From: Phycisphaeraceae bacterium
GTDB lineage: Bacteria > Planctomycetota > Phycisphaerae > Phycisphaerales > UBA1924
Reading direction: 5' to 3'
Assembly (NCBI GenBank): GCA_021299385.1
Contig: JAJTGZ010000001.1
Span: 32,398-96,397, forward strand
Length of the DNA stretch: 64,000 nt
Shown here: positions 31,548 to 38,901 of the stretch, piece after piece
Layout: the number at the start of each line of letters is the position of its first letter
Position numbering within the stretch: position 1 is the stretch's first letter
Made by a program: the position numbers and the translations under genes
The notes under the pieces: model-generated
Seen by the model: the letters and a program-made list of their open reading frames with translations, nothing else
Told to the model about the DNA's origin: nothing
Database searches by the model: none

Positions 31548-32705
31548 GTGATCGCACGCTTGACCATGATGATGCTGCTGGTTGCTGCGCTGCTGGCGCA
31601 AACTTTGCCCGCCCAGCCCGCCGCCGACGCTCCAAGCGCGCCCGATGTACGCCTCAACTCTGACAACCTCTTCATCCGTGATATGGCCCGCATCGCCGGG
31701 CAGGGCTCAACCGTCCTGCGTGGCATGGGCCTAGTCGTCGGCCTGGGCAAGGGCAAGGGGGACAAGGGGATCGAGCTGGCCCTGGCACGCCCGCTGGCAA
31801 AGGTCTACGAGGCCAACGGCAACCCGATGCCCGATCTCCGCGAGCTCATCCGCGCCGAGAACGCCGCCCTCGTCGCCATCGAGGTCGTTGTCCCCGAGCA
31901 AGGTGCGCAGCTCGACGACGCCTTTGACGTCCGCATCAGCACCATCCACTCGGCTATCAGCATCGCCGGGGGGCAACTGATCCTCTCGCCCCTCTCCGGC
32001 CCGCTGCCCGGGCAGGGCGTTTATGCCATGGCCTCCGGGGCGGTCTATATCGAGGACCAGGCCGTGCTCACCCAGGGGGTCATCCGGGGCGGGGCCCGCA
32101 TCATCCAGCCCATCCCCATGCCCGTTATCGAGGACTCGTTCATCCTCAACCTGCTGCCCAACTACCGCTCCTTCGGCACCGCCGCCCGTGTTGCTGATGC
32201 CATCAACGGCGCACTGTCCGACCCCGCCGAGGGCCGCGGCGAGCGTGCCCCGGGCACCGAGCTGGCCAAGCCCCTGGACGACACACGCATCCTTATCCGC
32301 ATCCCGCCTGAGGAGCGCGTCAACGTCCCGCAGTTCATCGGGATCGTCATGGGCACGCAGATGACCCTCAGCCTCGTCCAGCAGGCCGCCGAGGTCCGCG
32401 TCAACCCGCGCACAGGGTCGATCATCTTCGCGGGCAATGTTGAAATCTCACCGATGGCCATCAGCCACCGCAACCTCATCATCAACACCCTCGTGCCAGC
32501 GCCGGCACCGGACCCCCGCTTCCCCCAGCGCTTCCGCGAGCGGATGGTCGGCGTCGACACCGCCGGGCGAGGGCGCGAAAGAGCCAAAATCCAGGACCTT
32601 TTAGTCGCCTTCCGCCAGCTTGACGTCCCCGTCGAGGACCGCATCGACATCATCATCCAGATGCATAAGTCTGGCCGGCTGCACGCCCGGCTGATCGTTG
32701 AGTAA
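31548..32705 (+). CDS. flgI: Flagellar P-ring protein
   Basis: A protein of 385 residues from GTG 31548, 7 bp after a perfect AGGAGG. A signal peptide (LTMMMLLVAALLAQTLPAQP) sends it to the periplasm, where FlgI forms the P ring around the rod in peptidoglycan. Family motifs include IRDMARIAGQGSTVLRGMGLVVGL, GVYAMASGAV and the conserved C-terminal half ending IDIIIQMHKSGRLHARLIVE. Length is normal. It opens the flgI-flgJ-flgN-flgK-flgL run. A P ring implies a diderm flagellum, in line with the LPS genes. A sigma-54-like promoter lies 44 bp upstream. Confidence 0.94.
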   Translation: MIARLTMMMLLVAALLAQTLPAQPAADAPSAPDVRLNSDNLFIRDMARIAGQGSTVLRGMGLVVGLGKGKGDKGIELALARPLAKVYEANGNPMPDLRELIRAENAALVAIEVVVPEQGAQLDDAFDVRISTIHSAISIAGGQLILSPLSGPLPGQGVYAMASGAVYIEDQAVLTQGVIRGGARIIQPIPMPVIEDSFILNLLPNYRSFGTAARVADAINGALSDPAEGRGERAPGTELAKPLDDTRILIRIPPEERVNVPQFIGIVMGTQMTLSLVQQAAEVRVNPRTGSIIFAGNVEISPMAISHRNLIINTLVPAPAPDPRFPQRFRERMVGVDTAGRGRERAKIQDLLVAFRQLDVPVEDRIDIIIQMHKSGRLHARLIVE

Positions 32706-32709
32706 CCCC

Positions 32710-33225
32710 ATGCCGATCTCCCTCTCTATCCCCACCGCCGCCGACGCCCGCCTGGGCCAGTCCTACCGCCCGCTGGCGCCCCTGGCCAACGAGGCCGCCC
32801 AGACCCCGGACGACCTCCAGCAGATCACCCGCCAGAGTGATTTTTCCAGCATCCTCTCGCGTCAGACGGGCAAGAAGGGGACGCCTGCACAGCAGGCCCG
32901 CCAGGCCGCGGAGGACTTTGTCTCCGTCGCCTTCGTCCAGCCGATCCTCAAGCAGTTGCGGTCAACCAACAGCGCCGCCCCACCCTTCGCACCCGGGCCA
33001 GGTGAAAAGCAGTTCATGTCCCTGGCCGACGCCCAGACCGCCCGCCAACTCGTCCGCGCCAGCAACTGGTCTGTGGTCAAGCACATCGAGCAGCAGATCC
33101 TCCGCACGACCGACAGGGTCCAGCCCGGCTCCCCGGCCGACATCCGCCGGCGTGAGCAGGCCCGAGCCGCCGACCAGACCACAACACCCCCGGCCAATCC
33201 TGGCCAAGAAGGGCAGGTGCGTTAA
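32710..33225 (+). CDS. flgJ: Rod-binding protein, FlgJ N-terminal-domain type
   Basis: 171 residues from ATG 32710, 5 bp after flgI; TTG 32698 would overlap flgI. Residues about 60-135 contain the rod-binding domain: AAEDFVSVAFVQPILKQLR, then GEKQFMSLADAQTARQLVR. This matches the N-terminal scaffold part of FlgJ. The muramidase domain of enterobacterial FlgJ is absent, as in many non-proteobacteria, so peptidoglycan cutting must be done by another protein. The stop overlaps the start of the next gene. Confidence 0.8.
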   Translation: MPISLSIPTAADARLGQSYRPLAPLANEAAQTPDDLQQITRQSDFSSILSRQTGKKGTPAQQARQAAEDFVSVAFVQPILKQLRSTNSAAPPFAPGPGEKQFMSLADAQTARQLVRASNWSVVKHIEQQILRTTDRVQPGSPADIRRREQARAADQTTTPPANPGQEGQVR

Positions 33226-33734
33226 TGTCCACCCAACCCACCCTGCGCCCCGAGCACGTCTTGGCCCTGCGCAAACTCTTGGATGAACTGGAAACGCACC
33301 ACACCCAACACCTGACGCTGCTCATCGAGCACCGCCGGGCGATCGGGCTGGCCGATCAGGGGTTGCTGGCCGAGTGCGTGCATCGGCAGCAGTCCGCCGC
33401 GCTGGCCCTGAGCCAGATCGAGCACAACCGCGCCGCCCTGCTGCGCCAGATCGCCGGCCCCAAGGCCCCACCGATGACGCTGACGCAACTCGCCCGCCTA
33501 GCCGGCGCTACGCATGCTCCCGCGCTGCTGGCCCAGGCCCTGCGCCTCCGCACACTGATGGCTACGTGCATCCAGAAACAGACGGTCCTTGCCTCGGCCA
33601 GTTCCAGCCTGCTCGGGCACGTGCACACCCTCGTCCGCCAGATCGCCCGCAACCTCTCAGAAACTGGGGCTTATGCCCGCGGTGCCGTCGTCAACCAGGG
33701 CGCCTCTTCTGGTGCGGTGGACCTGGTCTCGTAA
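33225..33734 (+). CDS. flgN: FlgN-like flagellar export chaperone
   Basis: A 169-residue, all-helical protein. It has the family's long N-terminal helices (VLALRKLLDELETHHTQHLTLLIEHRRAI, AECVHRQQSAALALSQIEHN) and an amphipathic C-terminal helix. FlgN keeps the hook-filament junction proteins FlgK and FlgL soluble for export. The next two genes are flgK and flgL, which strongly supports the call despite the low sequence conservation of the family. The start overlaps the flgJ-like stop by one base. Confidence 0.75.
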   Translation: MSTQPTLRPEHVLALRKLLDELETHHTQHLTLLIEHRRAIGLADQGLLAECVHRQQSAALALSQIEHNRAALLRQIAGPKAPPMTLTQLARLAGATHAPALLAQALRLRTLMATCIQKQTVLASASSSLLGHVHTLVRQIARNLSETGAYARGAVVNQGASSGAVDLVS

Positions 33735-33793
33735 CACGCCCCCTCTTGGATCTGGATCATCCCGTCGGTGCCCTCTTAGCAAGGTGAATCAAC

Positions 33794-35530
33794 ATGAGCG
33801 GCTCATTCTCCATCGGACGCAGCGGGTTGGCCGCCAGCCAACTCGGGATGAACATCACCGGCAACAACATCGCCAACGCCAACACCCCCGGCTTCTCGCG
33901 CCAGCGTGTCGATCTTGCCCCCTCGGCCAACCAACTCCAGGGCCGGCTGCGCATCGGCAACGGTGTGGACGTACAGGGCATCCGTAGGCTTACCGACCAG
34001 GCCCTCCAGCAGCGCCTGCTGGCCAGCACCAGTGCCGAGTCTGCCGCCAGCACCAACTCGAGCCTGCTCGGTGGTATTGAAGAAATCGCGGGGAAACTCG
34101 ATGCCCAGGGCAGACTGGAACTGAACAATGAGGTCAACGCCTTCTTTGACGCCTGGAGCAGCCTCGGCAGTAACAACCCCACCACCACACGTTCCACGGT
34201 TGTCGCACGGGGCTCTGCACTAGCCAGTTACCTGCGCACCCTGCGCGGGCAGATCAACAGCCAGACTGGCACGATCGACGCTCAGCTCTCCGCCGCCGCC
34301 ACCAGCACCGACTCGCTGCTGCGTGAGGTCGCACGCCTGAACACTCAGATCGTCAACGCCGGCTCCTCCGCAGCCGCGAGTTTGCAGGATCAGCGCGACG
34401 GGGTCCTTGCCAAACTGGCCAACCTCGTCGATATCACCACCGCACCCCAGGACAACGGCACCGTCAACGTCTATGTCGGCAGCACCATGCTTGTCGACGC
34501 AGGCACCTACAGGGGTGTCAAAATCGACACCCGCACCGTCGGCACCGAGCAGGTCGTCGTCCTGGCAACGGCCGACAACGGGGAGGTCATCGGTGCCAAA
34601 GGGGGCCGCGTTGCCGCACTCCTCCAGCAGCGCGGCACCAGCGTTCAGGAGGCCCTGGACAGGCTAGACCGCCTGGCGAGCGAACTGATCCACGAGGTCA
34701 ACAGGGTCTATTCGCAAGGTTCTGCTCTCACGGCCGTCCGTTCCTATACCGGCGCAACGCGTGTCGCCGCCCCGGACCGCCCCCTGGCCTTCAACGACCC
34801 GACCAACGCCACCTTTGCCGCCCTGACACACCGCCCTACCAGCGGGGCCATCACCCTGCGTGTTGCCAGCGACTCTAGTGGCACCTTCAACGATGTCAAT
34901 ATACCGATCGACCTCAACGGCCTGACCAACGCGGGCACCCCAGGCTTCGCCGACGACACCTCCCTGGACGATCTCGCCGCCGCCATCAACGCCCTGCCCA
35001 ACCTCTCGGCCACCATCACCCCCGAGGGTCAACTGCGCATCAACGCCGCCGCTGGGCACACCCTCTCGATTGTGAGCGATACCTCCGGCGTGCTGACCTC
35101 GCTAGGCATCAACACCTACTTCGCAGGCAACGATGCCAGCGACATTGCCGTCCGTAGCGACCTCGCTGCCGATCCCAGTACGCTCAGCGTCCGCGCCATC
35201 GTCGGGGGCATCCCCACCGACAACGGCGTTTCCAACGCCATCATCGGCCTGCGCACCAAGGCGATCGCCAACCTCCAGGGCAACACCCTGCTCGGTGATT
35301 GGTCGGCCTATGCCCAAGAACTCGGTGTCCAGGTCGCGTCCGCCGAGACCGCCACCGACACGGCCAACGCTGTAACCGAGAACCTCACGAGCCAGCTCAA
35401 CGCCGTATCGGGCGTCAGCCTCGACGAAGAAGCCATCAACCTCGTCCTCTTCCAAACGCAATACCAGGCCAGCGCACGCTATATCAGCGTCCTTCAGCAG
35501 ATGACCGACACACTCATGAGAATGGTCTAA
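33794..35530 (+). CDS. flgK: Flagellar hook-associated protein 1
   Basis: A 578-residue extracellular junction protein. The N-terminal rod/hook motif is clear (IGRSGLAASQLGMNITGNNIANANTPGFSRQRVDL), followed by coiled-coil D1 segments. The C-terminus (ISVLQQMTDTLMRMV, after EAINLVLFQTQYQASARY) is the flagellin-like D0 helix. The central part (about 330-430) has a Flagellin-IN-like module (ITLRVASDSSGTFNDVNIPID, DLAAAINALPNLSATITPEG). The length is close to the family. It is flanked by the FlgN-like chaperone and flgL. Confidence 0.93.
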   Translation: MSGSFSIGRSGLAASQLGMNITGNNIANANTPGFSRQRVDLAPSANQLQGRLRIGNGVDVQGIRRLTDQALQQRLLASTSAESAASTNSSLLGGIEEIAGKLDAQGRLELNNEVNAFFDAWSSLGSNNPTTTRSTVVARGSALASYLRTLRGQINSQTGTIDAQLSAAATSTDSLLREVARLNTQIVNAGSSAAASLQDQRDGVLAKLANLVDITTAPQDNGTVNVYVGSTMLVDAGTYRGVKIDTRTVGTEQVVVLATADNGEVIGAKGGRVAALLQQRGTSVQEALDRLDRLASELIHEVNRVYSQGSALTAVRSYTGATRVAAPDRPLAFNDPTNATFAALTHRPTSGAITLRVASDSSGTFNDVNIPIDLNGLTNAGTPGFADDTSLDDLAAAINALPNLSATITPEGQLRINAAAGHTLSIVSDTSGVLTSLGINTYFAGNDASDIAVRSDLAADPSTLSVRAIVGGIPTDNGVSNAIIGLRTKAIANLQGNTLLGDWSAYAQELGVQVASAETATDTANAVTENLTSQLNAVSGVSLDEEAINLVLFQTQYQASARYISVLQQMTDTLMRMV

Positions 35531-35576
35531 CCCCTCACCCAGAACGTTCTGGCGCGGAGGGGCAGGGATGGAGCTT
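35529..35576 (+). repeat. REP-like repeat, CCAGAA-N2-TTCTGG loop variant
   Basis: CCCCTCAC, then the palindrome CCAGAACGTTCTGG, then CGCGGAGGGGCAGGGATGGAG. It begins at the flgK stop and ends about 50 bp before the sigma-54-like element of flgL. Confidence 0.7.
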
Positions 35577-35623
35577 GCCAGCACCGATCGCCCCTGACTA
35601 ACCGTTGATCGCCCCCCCGCCCC

Positions 35624-35638
35624 TGGCACGCCCCTTGC
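35624..35638 (+). promoter_or_regulatory. Candidate sigma-54 (-24/-12) promoter of flgL
   Basis: TGGCAC GCCCC TTGC matches all ten consensus positions of TGGCAC-N5-TTGC. The expected transcription start (about 12 bp after the GC) is near 35650, almost on the GTG start at 35652. Transcripts from it would be leaderless or nearly so. It shares 13 of 14 bases with the element before flgI. Confidence 0.6.
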
Positions 35639-35651
35639 GGAGAACCCTTCG

Positions 35652-37712
35652 GTGTCCTCTATCCCCTCCAACCTGGCCCGCGTGCCCAACGCGCTCGCAT
35701 CCCGGCTTTCGCTGGGGGGGATCACCAATACCAACCTGGCGATCCTGCGTGCGCAGCAGCAACTATCGAGCGGCCGGGCCATCACACGCGCCAGCGACGA
35801 CCCCCTCCGCGCCTCGACCATCCTGGCCATCGGCGACCGCCAGGCGATCAACGCGCAGCAAGACCGCAACCTCCAGCTGGCCGAGGGGATCCTCAACCAG
35901 ATCGATACCGAGCTTGGAAACGCCAGCGACCTGGTCAAAACCGCTCGCGACCTGGCCAGCGGGCAGTTTGGCACACTCTCAGACCCTGCCCAGCGTGCGT
36001 CCCTGCTCGGGCAGATCGACACGATCCTGCGCAGCCTCCTGACGGTCAGCAACTCCAGCAGTGGGGGGCTTTACCTCTTCGGCGGCTCAACCCCCAGCCG
36101 ACAACCCGTCCAGCAGGTCGCCGGGGGGTACCAATACGTCGGTCAAGGCTCCGGCCTTGCGCCCGATGTCGGCCTTGCCGCCAGCGTTCCCATCACGCTG
36201 GGCGGGGGCGCAGCCCTTGGCGAGACCAGCACCCGTCAACGCTCCACCACCGACCTCGCACCCGCCCTAAACTCTAGTGCCACCATCGCCCAGCTCCGCG
36301 GCGCACGGGGCTTGGGCGTTTCGCTGGGCACCATCAACATGCGATTTAACGCGGGTGCGAACCTGCAAGTCGACCTCACCGGCGTCGCCTCTGTTGCCGA
36401 CTTGCAGGCCCGGCTAACTGGGTCCATACGCGAGTATGAGACGACCAACTCGGTAACCATCCTCGGTCCGGGGGGTGTCTCCCTCTCGGGCACCTCCATC
36501 AATATTGACGTCGTCTCTGGCGGCTCGCTGACCCTGACGGACCTGGGCACCGGGACCACCGCCGTGGACCTTGGCCTTTCCCAGGCGGCGTTCACGCCCG
36601 CCAACGCCAACGGCGTTGGCGTCGCGCCCAAGCTCTCGATGCAGACGCCCGTCGCCGCCCTCTCGGGTGTAACGATCCCGATGGGCCTTATCCGCCTGCG
36701 GCAGACCGGCGGCGGGGCGACGAGCATCCGCGACATCAACCTCTCAACCGCACAGACCGTTGGGGACATCCGCCAGGCCATCGAGAGTGCGGGGATCGGC
36801 GCACGCGTGCAGATCAGCGACGACGGCACCGGGCTGGACATCTTCAACGACATTGCCGGCCCGAGCCTTTCGGTTGAAGAAATACCAGGCGGCCCACTGA
36901 CGGCAACCCAGTTGGGCCTTCGCACCTTCCAGGCCAGCACAACCATCAGCACGCTCAACAACGGGCGCGGCGCCTCGATTGTAAACAACGTCATCAATCC
37001 TCAGACTGGTTTGCCCGACCCGACACTCAACACCGACCTGCGCATCACCCTGGGTAACGGGCAGTACTTCAACGTTGACCTCCGCCCTCAGGACATGACG
37101 ACCGTGCAGACGGTCATCAACCGCATCAACGCCGAGTTCACCGCACAGATCGGCTCCCAGCCCAACGGATCGGCACCCGTGCTTGCCGCGGGGCAGTTCT
37201 CCATAGGGCTGAGCGACGGGCCAAACGGCTTTGCCCTCACCCAGAGCGTCGGCCCCGGTGCGATCGCCGTCGGGACCCTCAACAACTCACCCGCGGCAGA
37301 GCAGCTCGGGCTGACCAACCTTACATTCGACGCCGCCAACGGCAACTATGTCAGCCAGGACAGGGCTGGTTTGCGCGTTGATAACGTTTTCAGCGCACTC
37401 ATTGCGCTCCGCTCGGCCATGGCCAACAGCAGCAGTTCTGGCATGACCCTTGCGGGAGAAGACTTGGGTAAGGCGCTTGAACGCCTGCAGATCGCACAAG
37501 GAGTCGTCGGCGGGTATGGCAACCGGGTCCGCGAGCAGACCACACGCCTGGCCGACACCAAGATCGTTGACGAGCAGACAAGGTCAGACCTGATGGACAC
37601 AGACTTCGCAGAGGCAGCAACAAGGCTCAGCAGCCTTTCGACGCAGTTGGAGGCGACGCTCCGCACGACGAGCATCGCACGTGGACGGAGCCTCTTTGAC
37701 TTCTTGAGCTAG
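35652..37712 (+). CDS. flgL: Flagellar hook-associated protein 3, extended
   Basis: A protein of 686 residues from GTG 35652, more than twice the length of enterobacterial FlgL (about 317). The N-terminal D0/D1 helix (ITNTNLAILRAQQQLSSGRAI, then SDDPLRAS) and the C-terminal helix (TDFAEAATRLSSLSTQLEATLRTTSIA) are flagellin-like and end the chain. Between them lie several beta-rich modules with the Flagellin-IN pattern (ISDVNLS-like IRDINLSTAQTVGDIRQAIE; VQISDDGTGLDIFND; repeated at about 230-300 and 430-520). These probably enlarge the surface-exposed part of the hook-filament junction. Codon bias matches its neighbours. A perfect sigma-54-like element precedes it. Confidence 0.88.
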   Translation: MSSIPSNLARVPNALASRLSLGGITNTNLAILRAQQQLSSGRAITRASDDPLRASTILAIGDRQAINAQQDRNLQLAEGILNQIDTELGNASDLVKTARDLASGQFGTLSDPAQRASLLGQIDTILRSLLTVSNSSSGGLYLFGGSTPSRQPVQQVAGGYQYVGQGSGLAPDVGLAASVPITLGGGAALGETSTRQRSTTDLAPALNSSATIAQLRGARGLGVSLGTINMRFNAGANLQVDLTGVASVADLQARLTGSIREYETTNSVTILGPGGVSLSGTSINIDVVSGGSLTLTDLGTGTTAVDLGLSQAAFTPANANGVGVAPKLSMQTPVAALSGVTIPMGLIRLRQTGGGATSIRDINLSTAQTVGDIRQAIESAGIGARVQISDDGTGLDIFNDIAGPSLSVEEIPGGPLTATQLGLRTFQASTTISTLNNGRGASIVNNVINPQTGLPDPTLNTDLRITLGNGQYFNVDLRPQDMTTVQTVINRINAEFTAQIGSQPNGSAPVLAAGQFSIGLSDGPNGFALTQSVGPGAIAVGTLNNSPAAEQLGLTNLTFDAANGNYVSQDRAGLRVDNVFSALIALRSAMANSSSSGMTLAGEDLGKALERLQIAQGVVGGYGNRVREQTTRLADTKIVDEQTRSDLMDTDFAEAATRLSSLSTQLEATLRTTSIARGRSLFDFLS

Positions 37713-37833
37713 CGCTCACGAAGCCGAGTTTATAGACCCGCGGCCACCGGGCCGGCCGCGGTGTGACAGGACGTCAACCGGCGGGAGCCGCCGGGGTCCA
37801 GCAAGTTTGGCCCGTTTGGGATCGGAGCAGGCC

Positions 37834-38286
37834 ATGGAGGTTCGCACCACCCGGTTTGGTACTGTCAGCATCGCCGACGACCGGATCATCACGCTTTCCA
37901 AGGGCCTCCTGGGCTTTGGGGCATACACGCGTTACTGCCTGCTGGAGCCGTCCGAGGACGCGTGCTTCTTCTGGCTCCAGAGCACGGAGGAACCGAGCCT
38001 GGCGTTCGTGGTCACCGACCCGAACTTCTTCGTCCCTGAGTTCTCGGTGCCCATCCGCCAAGAGCAGATGGACGAGCTGGGGATCAAGACCCTAGCCGAT
38101 GCCCAGGTCTTCGTGATCGTCAACAAGGTTGACAACACCCTCATGGGCAACCTGCAAGGGCCGTTGGTCATCAACACTCTTAGCCGCACCGGCGAGCAGT
38201 TTGTGCTGGCCGAGAAACGCTGGACCACGCGCCACCCGCTACTGAAGCTCAACGCCACCCCGGCACAGCAGGCCATGAGCGCCTGA
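37834..38286 (+). CDS. fliW: Flagellar assembly factor FliW
   Basis: A protein of 150 residues from ATG 37834, 6 bp after GGAG. It has the FliW pattern: TTRFGTVSIADDRIITLSKGLLGF at the N-terminus, then FFWLQSTEEPSLAFVVTDP and, near the middle, the VFVIVNKVDN and NLQGPLVINTLSRTGEQ strands. FliW binds CsrA and flagellin; free FliW blocks CsrA and so allows flagellin translation. The order fliW-csrA-flagellin with short gaps is the classic partner-switch layout. Confidence 0.94.
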   Translation: MEVRTTRFGTVSIADDRIITLSKGLLGFGAYTRYCLLEPSEDACFFWLQSTEEPSLAFVVTDPNFFVPEFSVPIRQEQMDELGIKTLADAQVFVIVNKVDNTLMGNLQGPLVINTLSRTGEQFVLAEKRWTTRHPLLKLNATPAQQAMSA

Positions 38287-38417
38287 GCCGGGCCACAACG
38301 ACCACGGTATGTTCGAGGTGAGCCTCCTCACCAGCCACAGACTCCCCTCTCTTTCAGGGCCACGGACGGCCCGGCCGCAGCGACCGACAGCGCGGCTTGA
38401 TCACGGAAGGACCACCC

Positions 38418-38774
38418 ATGCTCGTACTCAGCCGTCAACGCGACGAGACGATCATGATCGGCGACGATATCGAGATCACCGTCGTGGACATCCGCGGCGA
38501 CAAGGTTCGGCTGGGGATCAACGCCCCGTCGCGCATTGCCGTCCACCGCAAGGAGGTCTACGACGCGATCCGGGCTGAGAACCAGCACGCCGCCACGATC
38601 AACAAGAACGACATCGCCGGCATCACACCACAACTCACCCCGGCCGCCTCGGGCGCAAGCAGGGCCATCAGCGCCGGCCTGCCACGCGACCGCACGTTCC
38701 CAAGGGCCGGCACCCTGGGGCGCACGGGCACCGCCCCCACGCCGCTTCCCAAGCCAGGCCAGGACCACACCTAG
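38418..38774 (+). CDS. csrA: Carbon storage regulator CsrA with a long C-terminal tail
   Basis: 118 residues from ATG 38418. The first 61 residues are a canonical CsrA (MLVLSRQRDETIMIGDDIEI, then VRLGINAPSRIAVHRKEVYDAI) with the RNA-binding N-terminal LVLSR strand and the His-Arg of the second RNA-binding edge. Residues 62-118 are an additional Pro/Thr/Ala-rich, basic, probably disordered tail (PQLTPAASGASRAISAGLPR); most CsrA proteins are 60-75 residues. Its ribosome binding site region (GGAAGGA at 38405-38411) carries two GGA triplets, so autoregulation is plausible. The flagellin leader directly downstream has two strong CsrA-type hairpins. Confidence 0.93.
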   Translation: MLVLSRQRDETIMIGDDIEITVVDIRGDKVRLGINAPSRIAVHRKEVYDAIRAENQHAATINKNDIAGITPQLTPAASGASRAISAGLPRDRTFPRAGTLGRTGTAPTPLPKPGQDHT

Positions 38775-38792
38775 AGCAAGCACCTTCACACA

Positions 38793-38812
38793 CCCGGTCA
38801 TGGATGACCGGG
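38793..38812 (+). promoter_or_regulatory. CsrA-binding hairpin 1 in the flagellin leader
   Basis: CCCGGTC ATGGAT GACCGGG: a perfect 7-bp stem with the hexaloop AUGGAU. CsrA prefers GGA in such an ANGGAN loop. It begins 18 nt after the csrA stop and about 80 nt before the second site. It lacks a T-tract and is not a terminator. Confidence 0.75.
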
Positions 38813-38885
38813 CACCTCAGATCAACGAGCAGCAGACCAGTTGGACAAGATTCTGACGCACAGAGCCACAGGGGCACGCGTCGCC

Positions 38886-38897
38886 GTCATGGAGGAC
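38886..38897 (+). promoter_or_regulatory. CsrA-binding site 2 overlapping the flagellin ribosome binding site
   Basis: GTC ATGGAG GAC: a short 3-bp stem with hexaloop AUGGAG. The ribosome binding site GGAGGA (38891-38896) lies in the loop and its 3' stem, 5 bp before ATG 38902. CsrA bound here would block ribosomes directly. Confidence 0.65.
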
Positions 38898-38901
38898 CCG
38901 C

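Noticed and set aside
38793..38812. Hairpin after csrA as a transcription terminator
   Set aside because: No T-tract follows and the loop is the CsrA hexaloop AUGGAU. Flagellin, which has no promoter of its own that I can see, lies downstream.
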